Assembly: GCA_947179485.1 (NCBI GenBank)
Contig: OX359245.1
Coordinates: 47,355,067-47,419,066, forward strand
Length of the DNA stretch: 64,000 bases
From: Allacma fusca
Lineage: Eukaryota; Arthropoda; Collembola; Symphypleona; Sminthuridae
Reading direction: 5' to 3'
A model generated the notes under the pieces. The model saw only the letters and a program-made list of their open reading frames with translations, did no database searches and was not told where the DNA came from. Below are positions 25,971-37,288 of this stretch, in pieces. Within the stretch, counting starts at the first letter, position 1, and every line of letters starts with the position of its first letter. The translations under genes and the position numbers were made by a program.

Positions 25971-27861
25971 GAATTTAGATTTGGGGGGCAACTATTATTC
26001 AGGAACGCTGAGACAAGACTTGACATTATTCCCATGTCCAAGAATATTTATTTTATGGCTGATATCGACGTATTTTTTTGCATGGAAAAATATCCAGTTG
26101 GTGACACAATAATAGTTTATAATAATTTACCAATTGACTTCTTTTCAATTTAATTTGCTGTAAATACAGCTGAAAGTCTCTCCAAATTTAAAACAACATC
26201 CAAATATTTTTGGTAGCCCCTTTAATACGGCTATGGTCAAAACGGGGTTTAGTTGAACTGTATGTTAAAACGTAAACATTTTTTTCATTCCCGAATGTGT
26301 TGTTAAATTCTTGCATTCAGGAAGAGTTGTAAGCCACCACGATATGAACGTTTGCCATTTGTTTATTATTTTGCAGCTCAACCAAATATTGAGACTCCAT
26401 TGGAATAATTGCCAAACTGGTTTAATTTCTTAAATGTATTAGCATGAGGAGCAAGAAATAGTTACGTGGCGTGAAAGTGATGCCTTAAATATACTAAGTA
26501 ATTGTCATATTTTAAATCAGCATCGTTTCTTTGGCAGGAAATGTGTTCGACCCGACGTGTTTCTAACTGCCTGTTGCAAATGCGATATTTATTGCAATTT
26601 TAATTAACTTCCACTTTCAATTTTATTGATTTTGATAGTTTTTAATTTTGGGTAAATTTATTTGAAAAAACAATAATAATTATCTCTTGCTGGTATCAGT
26701 TATTAATTTTAATTGTCCTAATTCTCGCTACACTGTAAGAGTAGATCGTCTCTCAAAACTTAAACTGATGCTTTTTCGTATGGGAAAGTCATAACGGATC
26801 CATCCAAGAATAAAAGTAGTAAATCCAAATCATAGTGCAAGAAGCCAGCAAAATGATTTTATCGAACTGCAAAGTTTGGAATGCTAATTTTGATTTAAAG
26901 CATTGATTTATTTCCTAAACCTCGTGCGATTTAAATCTGTTCTGTGGGGATTAAATCTAATCATTTACAACAGCTGTTGAGCTAAATATGTTCCCGGCAG
27001 GAATTTTTGATTAAATTTTTGTCCCCAATTAGGCTAGAAAAAGGGAAACCGTTGAAAAAACGAGAATTTCTAAGAGTGCAACGTAAATGTACGATTTAAG
27101 AAAACTTTAAATAATGATAATTTACATGACTTAAATACTTCGAATAGATAATTATCTGGATTTCAATTTGATTTACTTAAATTAAAGTGGATGAAAATAA
27201 ATAATTATATTGAATTAAAATAAATTTACTATAAATTAAGCATATGCTGCAGACAGTAAGAAACACGCTGGGTGGCAAACATTTCCTACCAAAGAGACAA
27301 TGCTGGTTTAGAAGCTGAGAATGACTTGGTATATTTAAGGCTTCGCTTTCACGCCACATAACTATTTCTTTCTGGACGTCTACCAGAAATTTGAGGAGGT
27401 ATTGATCGATTTACAGTTTAAATCGCTATAGTTTGAAAAATAGAAGACGCTCAGTTGAGGTTCACTTACGATTCTTTCTGAGCGCAAGAAATTTACAAAA
27501 AAAATCGGGACAATTGCCTAAAAAACTCGCAAACATTTCAGTATACAGCTATGAAACGGTCGATGAAAAAAGTTTGAAACAACTTCAAATTTTTCGTGAC
27601 TTTCAACTGGAATTTGAGCAAATCAAATAGAAAAATATTCATTTGGCAAATTATTATTAATTATAATTGTGTCATAAGCTGGGATATTTTTCCAAGGTGC
27701 ATAAATATTTTAACATCCTTGGATGTAGAAATAGTTTCAGATGTTATCCCTGCGCTCCTGAATAATAATTGCACCCAATTAGACCATATAAGGGAGTAAC
27801 TCAAAAAATATTTGATGCCCCAATTTTCCTGGAAAGTCTTTTCTAGTAGAGTTTGTTTCAT
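25971..27861. repeat. Large inverted repeat within the old array
   Basis: A forward arm (about 25980-26600: GGAACGCTGAGACAAGACTT, the CCAAGAATATTTATTTTATG block, and GTGGCGTGAAAG at 26465) is matched by a reverse-complement arm (about 27250-27860: TTTCACGCCACATA at 27346, and the reversed block near 27700). The arms are diverged and separated by about 650 bp. Further reversed array sequence runs on to about 28370. Confidence 0.65.
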
Positions 27862-28466
27862 GAGTCAGTTTTTGTGGTCCCAGCGGTTACTAGCGAAACA
27901 AAGTCAGATTTTTCACAGACAATCAATTTGACCCCTGGCAATAAATATTTGTCTCATGATTGTTTAATAGGATTAAGTCTCAATTTTATAGGTAAAGATC
28001 CGTCATATAGCTCCCTGGAAAAGCTTTCCGAATTTTAATCAAAAAGAGTCAGAACATTAGAAAACCCTACTCTGGCGGCTGTTGAAATTCACGAAGGTCA
28101 AGGAAATATTTTGAATGTGGGAAATCTGTTTTCTTAGGTTTCTGGAATTTGAACGTACACTTTATATCTAAATTCATTTAAAATGAAAGGAGCGACAGTA
28201 CACATATGGAAAAATGAAATGTGCCATACATACAAGATCATAATTATTATTGTCTCCATCTCAAGTCCTGAAAAGTGTATTTGTATCATCAAATATTTTA
28301 TTCTTCTTAAGATTGTAGCAAATTTCATTACAGATTTTTTAGAATTCACTTCATCCACATGGGTCAATATTTTAGCTCACAGGGTCAAGAAGTGTCAAGG
28401 ATAGTTGGTTTTTTCCAAAAAAATAATTTGAAAATTATATTCAGTCACAATTTCGAACGTAATTTG

Positions 28467-28977
28467 GGAAACATTAGTGTTTCTGTTCGGTATCGGGAAT
28501 TCCCGAGGTTCCGGTTCGGTTTCGGTTCCGGTACAGTTTCGGGTCAATATTTTAAAGAACCGTTACATTTCGGTCCGGTTTCGGGTCATCGGTTTATGAA
28601 CCATCAAATTTCGGGACGGTTTCGGGTACAAAATTCAAAACCGAAAGTTTTCGGGAATGGTTTGTTAAATCTGCCATTTTGGATGAAAACGCGAAACTTG
28701 CATTTGGCCAGCATTTGTCAACTATCATTTGAAAAGGCGACACAATTTTGGCTTCCATAAAAATGAATCATATACATTTTCTGTCGGTTCGGAAAGGAAC
28801 CAGAACCGGTTCGGGAACCGCTTTTATTTTCCGGATCGGTTCCGGGAAGCCAAAAATGTCCCGGACTCGAAAATATCGGTTCCGGTTTTGGGAACAGAAT
28901 TGAGATTTTTTTCGGTTCGGGAAAACGAGTCGGGTCGAGTCCATGTTTTGGTACCGTTCAGAAACACTAGGAAACAT
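28467..28977. mobile_element. hAT MITE, family 'TAGTGTTTCTG', with TSD
   Basis: The element is 28475-28969 (495 bp), with TSD GGAAACAT at 28467-28474 and 28970-28977. Ends TAGTGTTTCTG / CAGAAACACTA are perfect inverses. CGGTTTCGGG and GGTTCCGG words fill both halves; the core has GATGAAAACGCGAAAC and CATTTGTCAACTATCATTTG. Diverged from the 35.7 and 37.3 kb copies, so an earlier insertion. ORFs on both strands are by-products of composition. Confidence 0.9.
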
Positions 28978-29679
28978 GAAACGGATTTTCTAAGCTATTA
29001 TTTATACTTTATTATTTATTAAGCACGTGCATTTATTTATAATCGTTTTCCAAGCACAATTAACCTGTGATAGCGCAATTCCAGTACGTTGTTCTGACGG
29101 ACAATAGAATTATTTGAAGTACAAATATTGAAGGTCAGAAACTCCGTCACTATGCAACTTTCTCGCTTCTGCTCCCAAAGCTGTATTTTTTTACAGTTTT
29201 TGGTCATGTCCTCATTTCTTACCATACCAAATCCAGATAATTATCTCTTACTGGTATTCATGTCATGTCAATTATTAATTTTAAATGTCTTAATTCCAAT
29301 TGCATTCTAAGAGTAAAGCCTCTATGCAAACTGAAACTGATGTTACAGGAAATTATTATGAACCTACATTGTTTTGAAAAAAGCAACGGGACAATGGTAG
29401 GTGACATTTTTATTTAAGTCCAAGTAACCAGAACTTTATTTTAATTTTCCTCTTTTACTTTTAGAATGTAAAGACTTTGATAAAAATTGTGACCGGGATT
29501 TATTAGGGAATTATATTTCCGACGAAATAAACGACAAACTTGAATTACAAAATTGGAAACTCAAACACTGTCTAGTAAGTTTTTCGTAAAAATTCAAACC
29601 ATTTAAACGGGTTCAAAAGTCTCCCTTCCAAAACAAATCAATTTCGAAAATCTCGCAGAGAAGCTATCGAGGGGGTAAA
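28978..29679. repeat. Old array, short piece
   Basis: Blocks GAAGGTCAGAAACTCCGTCAC near 29127 and AATTATCTCTTACTGG near 29237, then the CTCGCAGAGAA block near 29650 shared with 5455 and 42420. No gene. Confidence 0.5.
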
Positions 29680-29764
29680 TTGAGGATCCACTCATGAGAG
29701 AAGCCATATACATACGTGTGGAGTCTGTGGAAAACGTTTCCTCAAACAGTCATCCTTCAAAAGT
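29680..29764 (+). pseudogene. C2H2 zinc-finger fragment, broken
   Basis: One reading frame gives LRIHS*EKPYTY, a decayed LRIHTGEKPY linker between C2H2 fingers. The next frame gives TCGVCGKRFLKQSSFKS, the first half of a finger with the C-x2-C pair and CGKRF. A stop replaces the Gly of the linker, and a one-base shift separates the halves. The His pair is missing. C2H2 proteins bind DNA through tandem fingers, but only about one finger survives here, embedded in array sequence. It was probably captured or is a relic. Confidence 0.6.
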
Positions 29765-30492
29765 TAAAATTATCCCGAAACACTTCTCTCCTGAGTTTAA
29801 AAATGTTCTTGCTATTTAAACGTGCATTTTATCCTTAATATTTTAAACTTGTCTTGCAGTTTAATGGTCAACGGTGATTTGTAAAATTAAAATTTTCCAG
29901 TGAAATTTAACTATACATGTATTTTTTTACTGCATCATTTTTATTCGCTATAAAAATGATAAGTTTTTCTAGTCCATCCGAACACACCAACGGAGTAATC
30001 ACGATCAAAATTTACGATATCGTACACATATTACGATTTTCGTAATTTTGACTAATTTTTTATTCGCTGTCGTTACACCTCACAATCAGACAAGTGGAAT
30101 TGTTATAAAAGACCAAAGGTCTGAGTTACTCACCACAGAGTTGGCTCAACTCATTCCCTATTTGATTTTCACCATTTACAGTAGATGAAAAGAAATTAAG
30201 AGCAAACTTGTCAGACTATAAATTTTCAAGGGTGAAGTTCTAGATTTTTACCCAAATTTGCGAAACATGTTTGATTCCCTATTTTTGTAGAATTATTTTG
30301 GAAAATTTTTGAAAATCGTCATTAACTGTTTTTAGATGCCATTAAAATTATATGAATACGATTTTTAAAAATTTCAGAGAAATCAGAACTTAACTGTGAA
30401 GAATCCGATAAACGAATAGAATAAAGGAATAAAAACTTACAGTTAGGTGTTTGTTGACTTCGTGTATAGCACAAGAGATTCGGAGCGATCCC
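29765..30492. other. AT-rich stretch without a recognised feature
   Basis: No credible ORF and no match to the array markers that I can see. A short GTAATCACGATCAAAATT / ATTACGATTTTCGTAATT region near 29995-30050 is weakly palindromic. Confidence 0.4.
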
Positions 30493-30720
30493 TTACTCTA
30501 TTTCCTCGCCATTCTGTTTCTTTGGTAGGGTCAACTCAATGTTTAGAACGTAGCATTGAAACACGTAGTCTTCAATAGGAACGACGGACAGGTGCATGTT
30601 GCATCTCCAGGGGAAAACGTAAACTAAAGCCGGACACTCCAAGGTACAGGCTTCTGTAACGTGGAGTAGAAAAAGTGAAAGGGAACACTTAATGTTTTGG
30701 GACACTTTTAAAGCGTCCAT
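30493..30720 (-). CDS. Unidentified small ORF (75 aa), possible first exon
   Basis: ATG at 30720 to stop at 30493. The sequence begins MDALKVSQNIKCSLSLF and has four Cys and a charged tail (KKQNGEEIE). I do not recognise a family. Codons 1-10 are repeated at about 30869-30830 (MDALKVSQKIK, then a stop) because this stretch is part of a partial tandem duplication. It could be a small secreted or orphan protein, an exon of a split gene, or a chance ORF. Base composition is less AT-rich than the neighbours. Confidence 0.3.
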   Translation of the reverse strand: MDALKVSQNIKCSLSLFLLHVTEACTLECPALVYVFPWRCNMHLSVVPIEDYVFQCYVLNIELTLPKKQNGEEIE

Positions 30721-30965
30721 GCGTTGTACTCACGCATGGCAGCAGCAACTTCCACAGTAGAACCTTTTCCAGAAGAAGCAGGGTTTCACATATGTACAGT
30801 ACACTCTATACAAAGGGTAAAGAAGTGAAAGGGTACTTAATTTTTTGGGACACTTTCAAAGCGTCCATGCGCCTTACTCTGAACTCACAAACGACAACAG
30901 TCACCACGTTATTTACCTTTGAGTTCTCCAGAAGCAGTAGGGATTGACACATATATATTTATATT
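30640..30965. repeat. Two-copy direct repeat around the small ORF start
   Basis: Segment at about 30668-30795 (GTGAAAGGGAACACTTAAT, TTTTGGGACACTTT, AAAGCGTCCATGCG, CCAGAAGAAGCAGGG) recurs at about 30826-30950 with a few differences. Recent local duplication. Confidence 0.7.
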
Positions 30966-32146
30966 CAGTACACCCGGACTATAAGAATCTACTTTTAAGA
31001 GCATTTTCTCTACAGGGGTAAAAACAAATGAAACTATTCACATTAAGCCCAGTGATTATTTTTGTCTGTACCGTAGCATCTCATTTAAAAAGATTACTGA
31101 CTATCAAGTTCCGAAAATAATTTAATACAAAATAAGAAATTAATTTCATTAATTTAATATATGCACATACGTAGTAATAAAATTATTTCTAGCAAGCACT
31201 GACAACTTAGCCCATAATTTAGCAAATCTTCTTCCAGATATTTCAAAAACGGCAAAAGTGAGACTGTACAATGCGCATATTACCCGGGATTTTTTTGCTC
31301 CATTTCAATAAAGATTCACAGTACACGTCACAGGAGTAGTAAACATGCCAAGAAGTTCCCAAATATATTTCCTGTGGTGTTTTCGAAGCCAATTCCTTAT
31401 TCAATTCCTGTGCCATTCAAAAAAGACAATTTTTGAAATGTTGGAAACGTTTACGGAGAGAGTGGAATAACGTAACCCTTGTCATGTGCACTCACAAGTA
31501 AACCTTTTTTGGTGTCCCCTCCAGATTTTCTAAATTCCACCAAAATTAGTTGCCATTTAAATTTTGCAGTTTTGAATTTCGAGACAAATTGGCTTCGTGC
31601 CAAATTTTTTAAAAAACTACGAAGAATTTTTCAGGTGGAAGGTATGAAGTAAAGTTGTACTCAGGGTATGAGCAAACTAATTTTGGTGGAATTTCGAAAA
31701 ATCTGGAGGGGACACCAAAAAAGGTTTACTTGCCAGTTCATGAAATTTTCAAAGCAAACCTTACTAGATTTCAAAACCGTAGCTAAGCTGGCACTAAAGA
31801 AGTGCTTTTCTAATCCGTATTGAATTCTGACCATCTCATTTCGTACCATCTTTAGAAATTGTATCATCATATTTTACTAGGCGTTTCTATAACATTTGTT
31901 GCGAATCACCTCACTTTACTACTGGCTTTTGGAAGAGAAATTATTTTAAACGGCTTAAAATCATACACATTTAATCCTTAATGAATTTGTCCAGACTGGC
32001 CTTTCCAGACTGAGCTTTGCTAACTTTCAATGGATTTCAAAGCGAAGTTTACGTTAAAATTAATTTCCTTAATTTTACTTCGTTATGTTATGCTGCCTGA
32101 CCAATTCCCACTATTTGTTTTAAACATAATCCTAAAAAGCACATTG
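30966..32146. repeat. Old array, later blocks of unit III
   Basis: Blocks ATATTACCCGGGATTTTTTTG near 31277, GGAGTAGTAAACATGCC near 31340, GGTGTCCCCTCCAGATTTT near 31511 (with an inverted partner near 31699), TGTCCAGACTGGCC near 31987. No gene. Confidence 0.6.
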
Positions 32147-32154
32147 GGTTTAAG

Positions 32155-33089
32155 CAGAGATGCGCATTCACAGTTTCGTTACGTTACGTTACACTATTAT
32201 GATGGGTTTTTAAATTGTCGTTAATTATAGTTACATTACTAAATATCGTATGAAAAATTCAGCGTTACCGTTCCGTTACTACAAGACAACGGTAACACTC
32301 CAGCGTTAATTTTCGTTACCATTAAAAAATATAAAATAGCCGTTACTTTTCGTTATCGTTACTATTATTGTCCGCTCGTTATAAACTAAAATTTCAAACA
32401 ACTAGTGTTGCCAGACGTACCTGGTATGCAGAAAATGTAGCAAAAGGCAATTTACAGTTTCTGTGTAGTTCTTGATTCACCTGCAATGTGATCCGCATCC
32501 CGACTACCCGGTGTGGGAATTTTAACATTTGTACTTTTTTCAAATTCATTTTTCTCCTTTTCCTAGCAGCAGTATTCTCCATGGTTAGTTCTTATCTACT
32601 AAAAACTTCGTTAGAAATAAAACTGAATTCGTAAGCCGATCACACATCGTTTTTTGTGAGCAAAATCGTGTGGATTGAGCAAAATAAAGGGTCAAAAACG
32701 TCCTATTGAAATTTGCCATGCTTTCAGTAACGTACATAAATGATACTCAGGGATCAGGGTATCCACAACCAACTCAAGTTGTTAATATTTCCCCCGTTTA
32801 TTTGCACGCACAGTTACTCCAAGCAAAGCCAATAATACATATAATTATACAAATAGTATTATAGTATATAATAATGTACATGCATATATTTGTTTGATAG
32901 CGTTACGTTACGTTACAATATCGTTTTCTGTTTACACACGCTTAAGCGTTATAGTTATTCTGATAAATGTTTAGCACACCCTAGTTCCGTTACCGTTACG
33001 TTATTGCCTGCTCCAATATAGGCCGTTACGTTAAAAACGGCGTTATTCCGTTATTGTCGGGTAAAAGTAACGTAACGGGCGCATCACTG
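32155..33089. mobile_element. hAT element with CGTTACGTTA arrays
   Basis: TSD GGTTTAAG at 32147-32154 and 33090-33097. Ends CAGAGATGCGC / GCGCATCACTG are inverse except at one base. CGTTAC words are dense at 32170-32370 and 32900-33080. The related empty site is near 11977. A minus ORF at 32394-32582 has no recognised domain. Confidence 0.87.
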
Positions 33090-33097
33090 GGTTTAAG

Positions 33098-33344
33098 CCT
33101 ATTTGGAACCACTGATAGGGCAATTATTATTAAAAAGATCAAAGCTTAGAAAAATTGATCTGCTAACTTTAGAAATCTTGTGTTGAGTTCATATGAGTTT
33201 TAATCTACTTCATTTTTGCAAGGGATATTTTTCACGTCTATTTTGATATGGAAAAACTTTGGAGAGCATAATTACGATAGAGCAATTCTTGATTTTTTCT
33301 TCGGGGAACAGGTAAAATTGTGTCACATTGAAAATCCTTTTTGG
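33098..33344. repeat. Old array block, interrupted by hAT insertion
   Basis: Contains TTAGAAATCTTGTGTTGAGTTC and GGGATATTTTTCACG, matching 12.0 and 22.85 kb. The array resumes at 34286 with GGGGTTCCAGG, as at 12166. No independent gene. Confidence 0.55.
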
Positions 33345-33352
33345 TACTGTAC

Positions 33353-34277
33353 TAGTGTTTCTGATCGAGTTCGGGAAACCCGAGGTTTCCAGTTCGAGTC
33401 GGGTTCGAGTCGAGTTCGAGCCTAATATTTTTGGTACCGTTTGCTTTCGAGTCGGTTTCGGGTATCAAGTTTTCCACCCGAAAAAATCGGGTCGAGTTTG
33501 CAAAATCTACCGGTCACTACCAAAACTCGAAAATAAAAACTTATTTTGGAATTATTGATTTATGTTACCTTAACAATAAAAATTGGCCTTCCTGCCACCT
33601 CTGATTAAAAAAATATGCAGTTTTCGTGGAAAACATCAAAGAAAACAAAACAGTCTCCGAACGCAGCAAGTATTTGTACATGACCGTATAACACTCCTCA
33701 TACCTAAGTTTTATTAGCGCCCGAAGCTACGCACCCTAATATGGCAAGGGTGGCGCGTGAATTCTTGGGTGTTCCTGGCATTCCTATCGAGCGTGCTTTT
33801 TCGTTGGCTCCGACATTTTAACACTGAAATGTTTGGCTACTCAAGGAGATACGATATGGAAGTTTCCGCTTTTAATATCGTGGTTAAAGTTGGCATATAA
33901 CAAGTTTATCGAAGCAACAATGAAGATCATTACGGAGGTTGCCGGTTGTACCAAATTATAATGAAAATTTGAAATTATATTGAAAAAAATGAAAACAACA
34001 CAGTGATTGCTGCATTATTGAAAAGAAATGATTTGTTTGATGCTCATTTTTCGGGACTGTGTGATGTTGTATTTTGCGTAAATTTTGTGTCTGGTTTCGG
34101 TTCGAGTTCGAGTCGGTTTCGGGTATAACATTTCTTAACGGTCTCGGTTTCGGGTATAAAAAAAATTTCCCGACTCGAATGTCCCGAGTTTGAGTTCGAG
34201 CCCAAAAGTGGAATTTACACCGGGTTTTTGTTTCGAGTCGAGTCGAGTCCAACTATTTGTTACCGATAGAAACACTA
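33353..34277 (+). mobile_element. hAT element related to the 'TAGTGTTTCTG' MITEs, carries transposase remnant
   Basis: TSD TACTGTAC at 33345-33352 and 34278-34285. It starts TAGTGTTTCTG and ends TAGAAACACTA. Subterminal words are GAGTCGGTTTCGGG/TTCGAGTC, cousins of the CGGTTTCGGG words in the 495-bp copies. The uninterrupted related site TTTGGATCTGTACAAGCGG is present near 12152, which supports the insertion. The transposase remnant is listed separately. Confidence 0.9.
33723..33821 (+). pseudogene. hAT transposase dimerisation-domain remnant
   Basis: Open stretch of about 32 codons with THPNMARVAREFLGVPGIPI followed by ERAFSLA. This is the conserved core of the hAT C-terminal dimerisation domain (Pro, hydrophobic Ala-x-x-x-Leu, then P-x-s-S-x-x-x-E-R-x-F-S). 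A stop follows at 33819-33821, and the usual downstream Arg and Leu-Asn part is only faintly readable (LAYNKFIEA near 33893). It is clearly broken. Hosts of this domain form transposase dimers on element ends. Confidence 0.75.
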
Positions 34278-34285
34278 TACTGTAC

Positions 34286-35188
34286 ACGGGGTTCCAGGTC
34301 GTACTAGAGACATGTGGCGGATGTTGTGTGTGTAAAAGTGTACATGCAACAAAAGCGTTTAATTTCCTGTACCTTTTGCCGAAACTTCTTAATTTACTGC
34401 TGAATGGACATGAACTGTAACGACCATCTTACTATGTTTACCCAGAGTTTATTTCTGCGTATTAATATAAAAAAGTTGTAATATTTTATTATGTGAATTT
34501 TACTTACTCAGTCCAGATCTTTCGATAAATTAATAATTAAGCCCCTCCATGCACAACCCACGGGTTTATTCCCAAATAAATCGTATGTACAGCCAGACAT
34601 TATTGAAAGGTGTGAGGAAGCTGTAAACATTTAAGAATTAATTTACAAATAATAAATTCCAAAATATTTCATTCTTCTCAACATCCCATTAGTACTCCAT
34701 TGTTTTCAATATATTTTAACATGAAACTAACTAAAAATTAAATTTAAAAAGTCGTAAATTGCAATCACTTGACCGACAGCTCAATGAGCGAAACGATGGC
34801 CGTCGTATGCGTTTCACATGAGTGTAAATTAAAATTAATTTTGCAGCTTGTTCCGGTAGCAAAATGTTTTTTTATGAGTGAAATTTTCCCGGCGATCTGG
34901 GAAACTGAAAAAAATAAACTGGTTTGCATACACACTTGCCGACAGGTTAGGAATTTTAGAAAACTGGGAATTTAGAAGTTATTGTTTGACCATTCGCAAG
35001 GTCAGAGGAATGTGTAAACCAAGTTTAAAGGGTAAATATTGATTTTGATTTGTGTCGAAATTTTTTCAAAATATTCTACATTGCAAAATTTGAATTTTGC
35101 ACATCTAAGTGGTCAAGTGGTTGGACTGCAGAAATTGGTTTTCAGCTAATTGTAAGTTGAACAGCATGGAAACCTTTGTGTCCACAAG
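34286..35188. repeat. Old array, unit III end blocks
   Basis: GAACTGTAACGACCATCTTAC near 34411, GTCCAGATCTTTCGATAAAT near 34511, CCGACAGCTCAATGAGCG near 34773, TTTGTGTCCACAA near 35175. Same order as 14.2-14.95 kb. No gene. Confidence 0.6.
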
Positions 35189-35196
35189 GCGTGAAC

Positions 35197-36539
35197 TAAA
35201 GGCGTGGCCCGCGGGTAAAAATTCGGGTCGGGCCTCGGCCCGACCCGCCCGTGCGGGTTACGGGCGGGTTCGGGTTTAAGGCTTTGTCGTGTTGCAAGTT
35301 GCGGATCGGGTTGGGTTTTTATTGTATTTCAACGGGGCAGGTCGGGTTGAAATTTATGCACATAGTGCGGGCTGCGGGCGGGTTCGGGCAGGATTTAAAT
35401 ATACCTTGGGCCCGCAAGCAGCCCGCAAAACGTTTAAATTTCAATCACCGACGTTTAGGATTTTTCCAGAATTATATGGTTTGCGTCCGTTTGTGATTGC
35501 TCACGTTTCTGCCTTTGTAAGTGTTGGTTGTTACTATTCATCGTGTTCTTCGCTTATCATTGTGTGACTGTGACTTGTAACGTTTTGAAGTTGCTGCTCT
35601 GAAATCAAAAGCATGTAAAATTTGTTAGAGCAGTATTCTTACCATTAGTTAACGTTTCCTGCGAAGGGATTTTCAAACACAAATTAAAAATCGAACCAGC
35701 TACAGATTAGTGTTTCTGTTCGGTATCGGGAATTCCCGAGGTTCCGGTTCGGTTTCGGTTCCGGTACGGTTTCGGGTCAACGATTTAAAGAACCGTTAAA
35801 TTTCGGTCCGGTTTCGGGTCAACGGTTTAAAGAACCGTTACTTTCGGTCCGGTTTCGGGTACAAAAATCAAAACCGAAAGTTTTCGGGAATGGTTTGTTA
35901 AAGCTGCCTTTTTGGATGAAAACGCAAAACATGCATTTGCCAAGCATTTGTCAACTATAATTTGAAAACGCGACACAATTTTGACTTCCATGAAAATGAA
36001 TCCTATGCATTTTCTGCCGGTTCGGGAAGGAACCGGAACCGGTCCGGGAACCGATTTTATTTTCCGGATCGGTTCCGGGAAGGCAAAAATGTCCCGGACT
36101 CGAACATATCGGTTCCGGTTTCGGGAACAGAAAAGGGATTTTTTTCGGTTCGGGAAAACGAGTCGGTTCGAGTCCATGTTTTTGGACCGTTCAGAAACAC
36201 TACTACAGATATTGAAAATTTTTTAAAACTTAAATAATATTTATTCTTCGGTTTCTACGGTTTATACTTTTGTTTTAGACATTGTGATGGGAAGCGAATC
36301 TGACAGCGTTTTACTAAGTTCTTAAACAATTGCGGGCCCCGCGGGGGCCCGCAAGCTGGGTCGGGCTGTGTCACCTGAAACTCAGCGGGCTGCGGTCTGG
36401 CGCGGGCCTAAACAAATACTGTCGGGTCGGGGCGGGTCGACGTTTCAGAGGTTGACTTTCGGGTCGGGCGGGTTCGGGTTACGTATTTGTGGGTAAGACT
36501 CGGGTTGGGTTGGGAAATCTCCTGCGGGCCACGCCTTTA
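35197..36539. mobile_element. hAT element with CGGGCGGGTT arrays, contains a nested hAT MITE
   Basis: TSD GCGTGAAC at 35189-35196 and 36540-36547. TIR TAAAGGCGTGGCCCGC against its exact inverse at the right end. Very GC-rich subterminal arrays (GGGTCGGGC, GGGCGGGTTCGGG) at 35220-35420 and 36310-36520 contrast with the AT-rich host. Its own length is about 840 bp after removing 35708-36210. The pre-insertion sequence is recognisable near 14938 (CACAATGTGAGAACCGAG). Confidence 0.9.
35708..36202. mobile_element. hAT MITE, family 'TAGTGTTTCTG', young copy 1
   Basis: 495 bp, TSD CTACAGAT at 35700-35707 and 36203-36210. Inserted inside the 35197-36539 element. By eye it is identical over its whole length to the copy at 37289-37783, but with a different TSD, so the two result from separate recent insertions. 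Confidence 0.93.
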
Positions 36540-36547
36540 GCGTGAAC

Positions 36548-36710
36548 CGAGATTATTACATTACAGTGAACTCGCAAACTATTTCCCTTATAAGCACTAT
36601 CCCTTATTATTAGTGCAATTTGATACATTTTGCAAATTGGAATTGATACTTACATTCCCTTTTATCGAAAATCCCTTATAAGGATATCCCTTATAGGAAG
36701 AGTTCACTGC
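36548..36710. repeat. Old array fragment between young elements
   Basis: CGAGATTATTACATTACAGTGA and ATCCCTTATTATTAGTG as at 14.95-15.05 kb. No gene. Confidence 0.6.
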
Positions 36711-36721
36711 GTATAACGTAG

Positions 36722-37283
36722 CAAAGGTGTCCAAAAGGTTCAGCCTACCTAAAATACTACATATTTTTTGCAGCTTTGCCTTCCCTACATATTAACCTAT
36801 ATTATTTATCAAAAATAAATTGCCTACCTATTTGCCTACATATATACTACTGCAATGTATCTGCCTATATTTTAGCCTATAAAGGCCTATTTTTTAGCCT
36901 ATAAACACCTATTTTTAGCCTAGAAAGGCTTATTTTTTTAACTAAAAATCATGTATGTATGTACGTGCAATCGTAACACATGAAAAAAATCGAACTACTA
37001 AAATGTCACAAGAATATTTTTGAGATTTATTTTAAGGTTAAATCAAATAATTGCTTGACAAATTTGTCAATAGATTATTAAATATGCCTATTTTTACCTT
37101 CGCAAACTGCCTACCTTGTTCCTAAATAAAAAGTGAACTCTTGCAGCTCCTACATATAATATAGGATTAATTTTAGCGGTGATTACTGCACCCTATTTTA
37201 CTACCTATAATTACTTGGATTTTGCATCCTGCCTATTTTTATCCTATGTATAGGCCTATAAATAGGATAGGTGGACACCTTTG
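36722..37283. mobile_element. hAT MITE with CCTATTTTTAG arrays, inserted at the edge of another MITE
   Basis: 562 bp. TIR CAAAGGTGTCCA / TGGACACCTTTG, perfect. TSD TAACGTAG at 36714-36721 and 37284-37291. The right TSD overlaps the first three bases of the 37289 element, so this element landed exactly at that junction. AGCCTATAAA and CCTATTTTTA words fill both sides. Non-coding. Confidence 0.9.
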
Positions 37284-37288
37284 TAACG

